Positions 10,290 through 20,300 of a stretch of DNA of 31,198 bases are shown piece by piece. The stretch comes from Coemansia sp. RSA 1804 (lineage: Eukaryota > Kickxellomycota > Kickxellomycetes > Kickxellales > Kickxellaceae). The notes under the pieces are model-generated. The model did no database searches. It saw only the letters and a program-made list of their open reading frames with translations, and was not told the DNA's origin. A program made the position numbers and the translations under genes. The stretch's first letter is position 1. Each line of letters starts with the position of its first letter. The DNA is taken from positions 1 through 31,198 of the forward strand of contig JANBTH010000140.1 in assembly GCA_027578815.1 (NCBI GenBank). The letters run 5' to 3'.

Positions 10290-12554
10290 TTAAGAGCTAG
10301 GCGCGGACTTTGAAGCCCCAGAGAAAAACCTATTGCTTGCTGCGTGTTCCTGAAGATACTCGCCGCCATACTCCTGATAGTCCTGGCGAGTTATACTGCC
10401 TGCAGCAAACGCCTCCGGCTCCTTGACACTCCACTGCGCGGCGCCACGCCAGGCATCTAGCAGCGGGTCGGCTGCCCTAGTCACCTTGATAGGCGTGTTT
10501 ACTGGCATGATGCTCTGGATGTCCTTTTGCAGACGGTTCACAATTCCTGAGACCTGGGAAAAGCCACCGCCCGTGACAAAGATGTTGCTTGCAAGCGAGT
10601 TTCGCTTCACTTGTCGGAACACGCCATCAAACGTCTCGACCAGTCCTGCCTGGTCAATGCCCACCAGGCCCGGGCGGAAGATGATCTCCGGCACGCGGAT
10701 GCGCTCGACGTTCAGGTGGAGCTGGTATTCGCGCGCAGCTCGAGACACAATCGTCGCATTATCAATCTTTTGCGGCGCGGCTGGCTTCTCAAGAATCGCC
10801 GGTTGGCAGCCCTCCATAAAGCGGTACATCGTTGTGTTCTCGATCGCTGCGCGTGCCGTGCGATCAAGGCTTTCGAGGTAGTCTGGCGCGTGCATTTCAA
10901 GAAGCTTGTTGTACTTTGCCATCTCTGCTTCGTCTTCCTCATCCTCCTCGGCATCCTCCTCCTTGCTTATGTCACGATAGACGTCCCAGTCATTGTCCTC
11001 TGCGCCAAAGTCGTCGTCTTGGTCACCGCGACGCCGGCGCTTGCCGCCAGCTACCTTTCCCTCGTTCGCAGCTAGATCAGCAATGTTGCGCATGCGCACC
11101 TGCGACGCATGGCTCCGGCGGTCGTTCAGCTCCTTCCGGCGCAAGCGACGGTCGTCCATCCGCGAGATAACTCCCTGTCGCCGCGATTGCAGGTCGGCAA
11201 GCCACTCGTCAAAATGGTTGATCCGCCGCTCCTCATCCTGCTTGAAAAGCTCCTCCTGCTTGGCCCGCTCCTTCTCCTTTTCTACGCGTGCGCGCTCCCT
11301 CGCATCGTGGCTGGCCTTGAGAAAAACCTGCTTCCGCTTTTCGCGCTTCTGCTCGTCCGTCAGCTCGTCGTCTGGAACATCCACCAGCGGGAAAACAGGT
11401 TCCTCCTTCTCTTCGGCCTCAATCCCAAGCTCCTTGTTCTGTGCACGACTTATAATGTTTTGCGACTTTGCTATCGCATCGTGTAGCTCTTGCTCGTCCA
11501 TCAGCCCAAGCTCGTCAAGGCGCTCCGTAAATGCATCTGCGCCCATACTCTCTTTGCTATCCCGCAGTTCTACCAGTTCCCCAAGTTCTTCAGCACGCTT
11601 CTCGAGCTTATCCTGCCGTTTCTTTGCAGCCATCTCTTGCAATTTCTTCCCCTGCTCCTTGCGTCGCTCGGCGGCTCTCTGGATCTCTTCCTCGGTGCGC
11701 TCGTCAAGGTTAGGCATGGGGAATGGAAACTGGACTGTAATGTCCTTCTCGGCAAGATTGTCGGCTGTTAAGTAGCAGCTTAGCTCCTTGTCAAAGTCCT
11801 CAGCAACGTAGGCAAAGTCCTTGACAAGATCTTCTGACTGCCACTCCGTGATCTTCATTGGAAAGCTTGGGTATTTAAGCTGCAAAAGCTTGAGCAAATA
11901 GTCCTCCATAGATAAAGCGCCAATGTTCAGGCGCTTGCAGTGCTCCGTATGCGCTCGAGAGTCGTATATGGGGATTACATGGGAGTTTATGTTGCCCGAG
12001 CCAAAAACCAAGCCATCAGTAGAAAAGGTACCCATGTTTTTGTAGTAGCTCCACACAGAGTCAATACCGTATGCAACCGATGGAACGTTGTAGCACTCAA
12101 ACAAAAGCTCCGACATGTGTTTGCGCGATGTGAACGGGTTACATACGGTTTCAGTCATGACAATGGGCTGATTGATGCTTTCGTCGACACAGCCAAGCAC
12201 TGTAAAGACATAGTCCATGATGCTCTCCATAACATCAAAGTTCGTTACAACACCATTATCAAACCCGCTGCGCGCACTGGACTTTGCCATGGGATCCGAT
12301 TGCACATCCGATCCTACGAGAAGCAAGAGGTCGGCACTTACTTTGCGGTTGCGGTATTTGGCAACAATACTTTCAAACTCCAGCCGCGGATTTTCCTCTG
12401 TTGCCCAGCCTGCCCTGCATTTCCCTGAGCCATTATCAATGACAAGGGGCGTGCCTCCTTGGCCCATCGCTGCATAGTCGAATGAAGGTGTCACTAGCTC
12501 TGCATCTGGCGGCCCATCGGGTATTTCATAGACACCACTCCCACTACTAGCCAT
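10290..12554 (-). CDS. ARP5: Actin-related protein 5, INO80 chromatin-remodelling complex subunit
   Basis: 754-residue intronless protein, the usual size for Arp5. With Ies6 it forms the nucleosome-contacting module of the INO80 remodeller in the nucleus. The split actin fold is clear: a phosphate-1 loop at residues 40-50 (DNGSGKCRAGW), a block with the TETVCNP motif corresponding to actin's TEAPLNP, and a C-terminal lobe with VTGGG at 660-664. Between the halves, roughly 285-590, sits a long, highly charged insertion with predicted coiled coil (repeated Arg/Lys/Glu-rich heptads) and acidic runs, characteristic of Arp5 rather than actin or other Arps. The C-terminal WRGAAQW segment corresponds to actin's W-GGS region. 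The start is the only suitable ATG, preceded by a CAG/CAA repeat in the leader. It is divergent from the ABC transporter gene. Confidence 0.92.
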   Translation of the reverse strand: MASSGSGVYEIPDGPPDAELVTPSFDYAAMGQGGTPLVIDNGSGKCRAGWATEENPRLEFESIVAKYRNRKVSADLLLLVGSDVQSDPMAKSSARSGFDNGVVTNFDVMESIMDYVFTVLGCVDESINQPIVMTETVCNPFTSRKHMSELLFECYNVPSVAYGIDSVWSYYKNMGTFSTDGLVFGSGNINSHVIPIYDSRAHTEHCKRLNIGALSMEDYLLKLLQLKYPSFPMKITEWQSEDLVKDFAYVAEDFDKELSCYLTADNLAEKDITVQFPFPMPNLDERTEEEIQRAAERRKEQGKKLQEMAAKKRQDKLEKRAEELGELVELRDSKESMGADAFTERLDELGLMDEQELHDAIAKSQNIISRAQNKELGIEAEEKEEPVFPLVDVPDDELTDEQKREKRKQVFLKASHDARERARVEKEKERAKQEELFKQDEERRINHFDEWLADLQSRRQGVISRMDDRRLRRKELNDRRSHASQVRMRNIADLAANEGKVAGGKRRRRGDQDDDFGAEDNDWDVYRDISKEEDAEEDEEDEAEMAKYNKLLEMHAPDYLESLDRTARAAIENTTMYRFMEGCQPAILEKPAAPQKIDNATIVSRAAREYQLHLNVERIRVPEIIFRPGLVGIDQAGLVETFDGVFRQVKRNSLASNIFVTGGGFSQVSGIVNRLQKDIQSIMPVNTPIKVTRAADPLLDAWRGAAQWSVKEPEAFAAGSITRQDYQEYGGEYLQEHAASNRFFSGASKSAPSS

Positions 12555-12567
12555 TTTAGCTGTTATA

Positions 12568-12594
12568 TTGTTGTTGCTGCTGCTGCTGCTGCTG
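12568..12594 (-). repeat. CAG/CAA trinucleotide repeat in the Arp5 leader
   Basis: On the plus strand this is TTG x3 followed by CTG x6; on the sense strand of Arp5 it reads CAG x6 then CAA x3, located 14-40 nt upstream of the start codon, probably in the 5' UTR. Confidence 0.85.
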
Positions 12595-13946
12595 TTAGCT
12601 ATTCAAAGGAAAGGGGGCCAAAAATATCAAGTGCCTTTGTCCTCGTTTATACTCCCAAGTGTACACGCAATAGAAAATAAAAAAGATGGTATTTTAACAG
12701 GCATATATTCGGCGCTAACGACAACAGCGGTAGCAACAGCTCGACAAAGTCGGCGGTACTTTGAAAACGCGAGTATCGTTCATAGTACCATGCAGCTTAA
12801 TGTAGAATATGTGGGTATTTCCACGTGACCTAATCTGGCTTTTAAAAAATTGTCAAAAGGTATTTTACATTATCGCCAACATTCTAACAAAAATAGTTAT
12901 CTGCAAAAGTGGGCACATTCACAAATAAAACACGTACAAAATACATTATGTGGATATGACTTGTGTGTATGTTTCAGGTCCTTCATCTTCTCACAAACAT
13001 ACATTGTTTATTATTGCTGCTTTTGGCTGGTTTGCCTTTTTGTTGCAACTTCTGTTTTTTAGTACTGTTGTGCAAATGTCTATTTTTAATTTCATCTTGC
13101 TTTTTGTTTAAAATCATACTGAACCAATGCGTTATTGAGACAAAGAGAATGGTTTGCACGAACTTCCGTGTGATACCACGCATGTTATATGAATTGTATC
13201 AAAAGGTTCTTGTAGAAACATCACGCTTATTGAGATATAGAAAAAGGCGTTCACTAGACATTTTTTGCTTTAATGACACCACCTCTTTTATTGTTAGTCA
13301 TAGCGCATTCTATAGTACGAGTGCTCTCATCTGTCTATTTCATGCCTCTATCAAAACAATAGCTTATCCAATAGTTTCCATCTTTTTTGCATTGTTGGCT
13401 GAATGAAGAACGATAGGAAATTGATGTTTTTTTCGTCTTTCTGAATATATCTTTGTGTTTGTCTATCTCGCTTTTTTGTTTTTAATACCCATTGCTCAAG
13501 TCATAAATCGACATACGTGCCTATTCGTGGGCAAGTGCGTCAAGCAAGATACATTGTTATTTGCTATTGGATACACTGTATAATAAGCTTACCGTTTATA
13601 GCATTAGCGTCCCATGCTTTTTTTAAATAGCGTATACTCACACATACAAACAATATTTTCTTTCTGCTAGACCAAAATCTAAACTAGAAACTATATATAA
13701 AGTATATTTTCTTCTTACAGACACAAAGTGGAAGCGAAAAAATAAATAAACATTTCGAATCCCAGCATTATCATAGTTTTTACACTGAATCCACAGCGTC
13801 TTTAGATTTTCAAGCAGACTACTAAGCTATCAAATAAAGCGGGTTCTTTCAATACTATACATCTGTATTCATCCGATGAACGCACTTGAATATCTTGCAA
13901 GGTAAGCGCAAAAATCTAGATTGTTTTTGATACTGCGAAACCACAT
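12595..13946. other. Divergent intergenic region between Arp5 and the ABC transporter
   Basis: About 1.35 kb of AT-rich DNA, strongly T-rich on the plus strand in its right part. It should contain the promoters of both divergent genes. A 147-codon plus-strand frame at 12963-13406 is rich in Leu/Phe/Cys as expected from T-rich DNA and shows no domain. A possible mini-exon of the ABC gene lies at 13876-13901. I see no tRNA or transposon. Confidence 0.55.
12822..12827. promoter_or_regulatory. CACGTG E-box in the Arp5/ABC divergent promoter
   Basis: Palindromic CACGTG, the core recognised by fungal bHLH factors such as Cbf1/Pho4, about 270 bp upstream of the Arp5 start. A motif match of this length is weak evidence on its own. 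Confidence 0.3.
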
Positions 13947-16900
13947 ATGTTTGTCTTTTGTTCTCACATTATAGCTAAATATAAAATTGCCTGGTGTACT
14001 TTAAATCTCAAATGTTTTGCAGAAAAAAGTAGTGCTACATTGGAATGCTTGGATTTTTTGCTTATAACCCTGTTTATAGCTAATCTGGCAACAAGAAGAC
14101 GTCATGTCATCTTTTCAACTGTTCCAAGTCAAGTACGGTTTATACCAGCACATATTCTTGCTTTAGTGTATGTTATCACATCTAACACTACTCGCTATCC
14201 ACATTTAACTACTCCACATGTGTTGCCCTTTGCCACATATCTTGAGGCAGCTGTAATCTTGTGTCTTCAGCGCTATCCGCAGCCCAAATGGCTACCACTT
14301 GGCTATTACTCCCTAAAACTTGCACTTTGGGTTATAGCTCTCATTTCTAATCCAGCTATTTTTGCTGTTGCAATCTTTGTCTCCATACTACACGCGGTTG
14401 AGATACATAATCTTGTTTTCCAGCAATCCATTTGGCAGTCGCTAGTGCGTGTTAGCAAGCACAATTTTCTGCTAATCGGCCTAACTGCTAAAACATATCT
14501 TTCAACCAATCCCAGCGGGCCTAGTGAATGTGATGTCGAGGTCTTTTTGGATAGATTTGTTCCACATTCTCGCGTGGATGTTCTAAAGCTGGACTTTTCG
14601 CGCAAGGCAATTGTTTTGCATAGCCTTATATTGTATTGCTGGAAGGGGTTTGGTATAGTTTTTCTATTGGAGGGACTGGTCGGATTCACAAACGTGTGGA
14701 AGGAGATGTCTTTGGTGTCCTTGTTTTCTCTTACTCTTACACAACATGGATCAAGCGGAATAGTACTTGCCGTTGCCAGACTGCTTGCCTTGCACCTAAT
14801 GCAGAGGGCATTTCTGCTGCAATATAGCATGACCAGAGGCCAAGTAAAGTCTCAAACGCACAAATCCCTCTATCTTGCTCTTTGCAAGCATTGGACTCTT
14901 CAGCCAAGCTCTCCGCACTCTCCATCCTCGCTGAGAGAAGCAAATAGCAAGTTGATTGAGCCTTACATATCGTCGCTGTTTGATATTATAAACACAATCA
15001 CACCTGCTGTTGTTATTACTGGTGACATTGCTCTTTTGTACTCCTTGCTTCAAAGGCGCGCGGTAGTTGTGGTTGCCACAATACTGGTGTTTGTAGCTTT
15101 GTCAGAGTGGATCTCAAGCAAACGCAGACTACAGCTGGCTACTCGAAAGCACAGAAAAACATTGCACTCCAGATTTGCGGAGTTTCTTCCGTCGCTGGCG
15201 ACATACAAACTCTTGTCACTGGAAAAGATCATTCTGCGGGTGCGCCCAGAAGATTATTTTGACGACCGTCTTTCATCCGCGCTTCAGCTTGGCGCCACAT
15301 CTCTGGCCAGTATAGCAAAAGAGATGGGTATATATCTGGCTATTGCGAGCATTATTAGCTACAGCGACGGTTCACATAGAATGGAATCAATCCGATTGGC
15401 AGCTCTGGTGCGAATTGCAGTAAACTCGTGTGTTGAGCTTGTGGAATCTGCTGGTAAGATTGCCGAGCTGCGGCAGCTAGAGGGGGCATTAGCTCAAAAG
15501 CTAACATCCAGGGGTTCAATGCCTGCAATGCCACCAATTTCGGGCGTGTGCGCTTCTCCGTGTGTCAAGATGAGTGGTGCGCGTTTCCGGCGGATTGGTC
15601 AGTCGGAGGTTGCCTTGAATGTTGACACCTTTGAGGCCAAAGAGGAACAGATCATTGCTATCACGGGTCCTGTTGGAGCAGGAAAAACAACATTCATTAT
15701 GGCAATCCTTGGAGAGCTTGAACTCGTGTCAGGTAATTGCCAAGCCCAAGGAAGTCTAGCCTTTGTCGGACAGGACCCATGGATCATGGGCGGGACAATA
15801 AGAGAAAACATTTTGTTTGGAAGGGCATTTGAAAGACAGCGTTACAACAAGATTATCCATGCGTGCTGTCTTGAAAGCGATTTTGATCAGATGGAACAGG
15901 GCGACCAAACAACCACCGGCGACAAGGGCATGACATTGTCGGGTGGACAGAGAGTACGGATAGCTCTAGCAAGGTAAATAATTATAACATAGTACACTTG
16001 TCTTTTTCCATTTTTGCTGTTGTCTCTGTCTTGTAAGCTCAATGTCTTGTGTGCATCGCTAATAATTCTTTAAGCATGTCTTTTAAGGAATTTAGAGCAG
16101 CATATTCGCAGGCACAGATATATGTGTTGGATGGTTTGCTTGCATCACTTGATGCAAATGTTCGCAAGTCAATTTGGGACCGGGTCCTTTCTCCAGACGG
16201 TATTCTAGGCAGAAGTGTTCGAATACTGGTCACTGACTCAGCTGGGTATTCCAATCGCTGCAGCACCGTGCTTGAAGTGGTTGGCGGGGTTGTAAAGACA
16301 CACTACAACACAAATGTAGACAGTTATAGAACCCCAAAAGGAAACAGATCAGTCAAATTTGCAACTGAGAATGCCAAGGACAAAGAGAAAGCTAGCTCTG
16401 ACTGTACGGTCCCAAAATGTTATCCTACCTACGACAAAAAGAAAGTACAGACAGTAAAGCGGTCGTTCACAAAGCCAAATACGAGGTGGAGGGCTATATT
16501 TTACTTTACTCGCATATGTGGAATGTATACATTGGCCGTTGCCGTGATCAGTGGCATTGTCACATACGCCATACCTGCGCTTTTACTGCAATACCGAGAC
16601 GGCACGCTTGACGATTCTCTAGATTCAGATCAAAACACTGCACTGAGATCCTATGCTCGCGCATCAGCCAGATATACAACTGCAAACGTGATAATAAGTT
16701 GGATCCAGTTTGCTATCAGTGAGTGGGTGTTCATTGCGCTTCCGCGCTCAAGTTTGCATCCGGCACTGCTAGACAGCATTGCTAAAGCCAAAATGGCAGA
16801 GGTGTGGAGCTGGCAAGAGTCTCGGCTGATCAGCGTTGTTAGATGTGCAGAGCGAGCAACGCAGACTGGGCTCCACGAATTTGTTCAAAGCACCGCTTAT

Positions 16901-18271
16901 GAGCTCGTTAGTATTGTTCACTCGGTTTACAGCACAGCAACAATGGAATCAGCATCAGCGCTTTGGCTGCTTTTCCTGGGCGGCACAATCATTGCTTACA
17001 TGTTTAGACCAAAAGCGCACGTTTTGTCAGAGATCCAACAGTATCGTGTAGAAAAGGCCCAGGACCAGGACAAAATCACGCATGACTTGTTCTCGGGATC
17101 ACTCACGGTGCGTGCGTTTGGGGCGTATGAGTACTTTGGCAATAGGATATTGGAGGCTAGCGAGCAAGAAATTACAGTTCAGCAGCTGGCAGGATCGGTC
17201 ATTCGGACACAGGCACTGTACGAGAGCGCGATGGAAATGCTCGTCACGTTTGGACTTATTGGAATGCTCCAGCTAGACTCTCGATCGGCAGGCGGGGGAA
17301 AAGTGCAGAACTACTACAGAGTACTCACGTATTCGCTGCCGCAGGTTCGGTACTTTACGCGCTTTGAGAGGAAGCTTGCAAACCACATGCTAAACATACA
17401 CGAGTTTGGCATGGCCGTAAGTATGGAACCGGAGGAGCCCACTCGGACGTCCCACACGAAGACAAAACCACAATTAGATTGGCCGCAAAGAGGGCAGATT
17501 CGGTTCAAAAACTGCACAATGCGGTATAGAGCTGACGCGGAGGCAGTGCTCAAGAGCATGGATTTCGTGGTTAAGGCTGGAGAGCGTGTTGGGATTGTTG
17601 GCAGGACAGGGGCGGGCAAGTCGTCGATTCTAATGGCACTGATGCGCATCGTTGAGCTAGAATCCGGGACAGTGTTGATTGACGGAGTTGACACGGCAGA
17701 TGTCAGCTTGCAAGATCTCCGCATGCGGATTGGAGTTGTGACGCAGACGCCTGGGCTTGTGGAAGGCACTCTGCGCAGCAATGTGGACCCGTTTGGACAG
17801 TTTTCGGACGAGGAGATCCGGTCTGTGGTTAGCTCTGCGCAGCTGGGGGATGCGTTTGAAGACCTGGACATGTGGATAGAGCCCAATGGCAGAAACATGA
17901 GCGCAGGAGAGCAGCAGCTCGTTGGAGTGTGGCGAGTGCTGCTGCGACGGCACAGGATAGTTGTGCTGGACGAGGCCACTGCCAACGTTGATGCAGGCAC
18001 AGCAAGGACGATAAGCACGATGGTTAACAGCCAGTTCAAGGGCAGCACAATAATAACGATCGCGCACCGTCTGGAGTCGGTCATGGGTAGCGACCGGGTA
18101 CTGGTGGTGGACAAGGGCGTGTGTGTAGAGTTTGGTCCGCCAAGCAAGCTGGCAGCACAGGGCGGGACATTTGCAAGTCTCCTTGAGGCAGAGCGACAGG
18201 CGAGAAGCAGCAGCAGCAGCACTGGACTGGAAAAGCGTGTTTTAGGCCAGAAGAGAGCTCAAGGTTTGTAG
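13947..18271 (+). CDS. ABCC/MRP-like full ABC transporter with degenerate NBD1 (join 13947..15973, 16096..18271)
   Basis: About 1400 residues in two exons, order TMD1-NBD1-TMD2-NBD2; a membrane exporter by family. N-terminal hydrophobic segments lead into TMD1. NBD1 has Walker A GPVGAGKTT at 574 and signature LSGGQ at 664. However, the residue after Walker B Asp688 is Gly689 rather than Glu/Asp, and the H-loop position is Asp723 instead of His. TMD2 spans about 806-1110. NBD2 has Walker A GRTGAGKSS at 1178, an atypical signature SAGEQ at 1278, Walker B Asp1301 with catalytic Glu1302, and His1333. The layout fits the ABCC pattern, where only one composite ATP site is hydrolytic. TMD sequences look very divergent from typical MRPs, so substrate and membrane are unknown. 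The start is uncertain: the ATG at 13947 may be replaced by a mini-exon at 13876-13901 spliced to 14033. Codons are more A/T-ending than in genes to the right. Confidence 0.85.
15974..16095 (+). other. Spliceosomal intron in the ABC transporter, between NBD1 signature and Walker B
   Basis: 122-bp intron with GTAAATA donor and AATTTAG acceptor. Joining 15973 to 16096 restores the ABC consensus from the signature motif (LSGGQ...ALARA) straight into the Walker B strand (IYVLDG), which fixes both splice sites. A CTAAT-type branch site lies about 34 bp before the acceptor. Confidence 0.9.
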
Positions 18272-18510
18272 GCTTTTTTGGCAGGATAGCTGTTCTGTTC
18301 TTTACATCATATAGCATCTCGAATAGAGAGAATCAAAGCCAGGATAGAAAATAATGAGAATTGGAGCTCACGTAAGATAGAAAAATAGGGGATAAAAGAA
18401 AAAGAGACTACTAACTTTGTCGCCACTAGAAAAAGTATTACACACGGGAATTGGCGGGAGGAGAGAAAGCAGCTAGCTAAAGGAAGAAGAGGAGGAAAGG
18501 CATTCAGCAA

Positions 18511-20103
18511 TTATGCCTCCTCGGCCTTCTTTTTGGTAATGACCTGCGACAGGGCCTGGACGGTGGCCAGGAGCTGGTGCTCGAGCTTCTCGCGCTTTGC
18601 GTCCTTCTCGCCAAAGGTCCTGTTGAGCTCGGCGATGGTGGCCTCGCTCTGCCTGAGAGCGTCCTCGGTGCGGCCCAGGCGCTCCTCGAGCAGACGAAGA
18701 GTGTCGTTCTGCTGCGTCATGTACTCCATGGCCTGCTCGAGCTTCTGGTCGATGTTCTCGATGTTGTCGACAAGAATGTTGAGCTCACGAGTACGCTTGC
18801 GCGCAGGGGTCTCGTAGGCGCTTCCGCCGCCGTTGGCCTGGGACCAGGTGCGCGACTGACCAGACGGGGTGGCGGAGGCATCGATGCCGGGCGACAGCTG
18901 CGAGTACTGGGCGCTGTCAGGCGGGAAGTGGTATATGGCCTCAATGGAGGGTGCGTACTGCATGTTGGGGTGGTTGGAGGGCGGGTTGCCGTCGACGGTG
19001 CTAGCGCGTACCTGCTTGTAGACGCGCAGAAGGTTGCGCCAGCGGATCATGCAGCCCTGGCCGTCGCGGTTGTTGTAGCCCTTCTCGCGCAGGACCTCGG
19101 CAATCTCCTCAAAGGTGGAGTGGGAGCGCAGAACGGACTCACGACGCTCGTCGGGATGGGAGGTGGCGATGCGCTCGAGCTCGGCCAGCATGATCTTGGT
19201 CTCCTCAGTGGACCAGTTGCGCGCACGGTTGAACTTTGGCATGATGGGCTTCTGGCCCGAGTACATGTGCAGCGGGCTTGCCAGCGGGTCGTGCTTGTGC
19301 GAGCCTTTGGACGGCGTCTCCATCGCGTCAGCGTGCTGGTGCTGGTGCTGGTGCTGGGTGACGGCTGAGCTGGTGGCCGCCAGCGTCTCCAGTCCGTCGG
19401 GGTTGCTGCCGGCGTAGTCGTAGCGGTCGATGGCCTGCGCGACCTCCGACCCGAGCACGTGCGGGCTGTGCTCGCCATCGACTACCATCGACTCGGCAAC
19501 CTCCATCTCGCGCGACGTGGCTGGATGCGACGCCAGTGTCTGGTCGTCAATACCGCCGTCCTGGTCGGCGTAGTGGTGCGCGCCCGCATCATCCACGTAC
19601 TCGCCTTCCGCGTACTCCTCCTGCCCAGCCTCGACGTCAGCCTGCTGATGCTCCCCGTACTCCTCGTTCGCGCCGTCAGCGTCGGGCTGTGCGTACTCCT
19701 GGTCGTCGGGTGCCACGGAGGCGGCTACGGCCGACGCTACAGCGGCAGCAGCAGCGGCCTCATCGTTCTCGTAGACAACGGCATTCGGGTCGTGCTCGTA
19801 CTCGCCGTCGACGGCAGCCTGGTCGTCGTAGATGCCAACATCGCCCTCCTCGCCGGCGTCATACTGCGCGTCGTACGACTCGTCGTACTGCGCTTCGTAC
19901 TGCTGCAGCTCCTGTGCGCCGCCCGCTGCGTCGTGCTCAACGCCGGATGTCGGCGGAACCGTCTCGTCGTCAGCCATGTGGTCGTCGTCCTGCTGGTGGT
20001 GGTGGTGGTCCTTGCTGTGGTGGTACTCTTCGTGGCGGAGCTCCTCCTCGTGTGCGGGATGGTGGGCGGCAGTGTGCTTTACGTCGGTCATCTCGGCGTC
20101 CAT
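18511..20103 (-). CDS. Acidic protein with Myb/SANT-like DNA-binding domain and C-terminal coiled coil
   Basis: 530-residue intronless protein, not assigned to a named gene. Residues 1-280 are low complexity: His/Asp/Glu-rich at the start (a run of four His), then repeated Asp/Glu/Tyr/Ala segments and a (Gln-His)4 stretch. Residues about 290-370 resemble a trihelix/SANT-like helix-turn-helix: NWSTEET opening with Trp297, an IAEVLREKGYNN helix, and a MIRWRNLLRVYKQ recognition-type helix. Residues 440-530 form a long heptad-patterned coiled coil, suggesting dimerisation, preceded by a basic ARKRTRE patch that could be a nuclear signal. I infer a nuclear DNA-binding factor whose acidic arm could activate transcription; this is not demonstrated. 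Codons are strongly G/C-ending. The gene is convergent with the ABC transporter. Confidence 0.8.
   Translation of the reverse strand: MDAEMTDVKHTAAHHPAHEEELRHEEYHHSKDHHHHQQDDDHMADDETVPPTSGVEHDAAGGAQELQQYEAQYDESYDAQYDAGEEGDVGIYDDQAAVDGEYEHDPNAVVYENDEAAAAAAVASAVAASVAPDDQEYAQPDADGANEEYGEHQQADVEAGQEEYAEGEYVDDAGAHHYADQDGGIDDQTLASHPATSREMEVAESMVVDGEHSPHVLGSEVAQAIDRYDYAGSNPDGLETLAATSSAVTQHQHQHQHADAMETPSKGSHKHDPLASPLHMYSGQKPIMPKFNRARNWSTEETKIMLAELERIATSHPDERRESVLRSHSTFEEIAEVLREKGYNNRDGQGCMIRWRNLLRVYKQVRASTVDGNPPSNHPNMQYAPSIEAIYHFPPDSAQYSQLSPGIDASATPSGQSRTWSQANGGGSAYETPARKRTRELNILVDNIENIDQKLEQAMEYMTQQNDTLRLLEERLGRTEDALRQSEATIAELNRTFGEKDAKREKLEHQLLATVQALSQVITKKKAEEA
19333..19356. repeat. In-frame hexanucleotide repeat (GTGCTG)4 coding Gln-His
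   Basis: Four tandem 6-bp units within the SANT-protein gene, encoding alternating His and Gln on the minus strand. The reading frame is preserved by any whole-unit change. Confidence 0.85.
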
Positions 20104-20180
20104 ATCTACACGCCATAAGGCCGATTAAAGAAAAATAGATGGATATATGGAGAATTAGCAGCGATATTCCTGCCAGGAGC

Positions 20181-20192
20181 GGGGGGGGGGGG
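20181..20192. repeat. G12 mononucleotide run
   Basis: Twelve consecutive G on the plus strand (C12 on the coding sense) about 80 bp upstream of the SANT-protein start. Confidence 0.9.
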
Positions 20193-20253
20193 AAGAAGGG
20201 GCTGTGGCTTTTATGAAGAAAAAGAACGCGGGAAGATTGGCTCATCACCATCA

Positions 20254-20255
<2 letters not shown>

Positions 20256-20297
<42 letters not shown>
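20256..20297. repeat. (ATT)14 microsatellite
   Basis: Fourteen perfect ATT units, preceded by a few degenerate CAT units, about 155 bp upstream of the SANT-protein start codon, probably within its promoter or 5' UTR. Confidence 0.9.

Positions 20298-20300
<3 letters not shown>

Noticed and set aside
12963..13406. 147-codon plus-strand open frame in the Arp5/ABC spacer
   Set aside because: Its Leu/Phe/Cys-rich translation follows from T-rich DNA. No domain, no start or splice context, and it sits in a divergent promoter region.
13755..13770. TTCGAATCCC, resembling a tRNA B box
   Set aside because: No A box at the right distance, no acceptor-stem pairing, and AT-rich surroundings.
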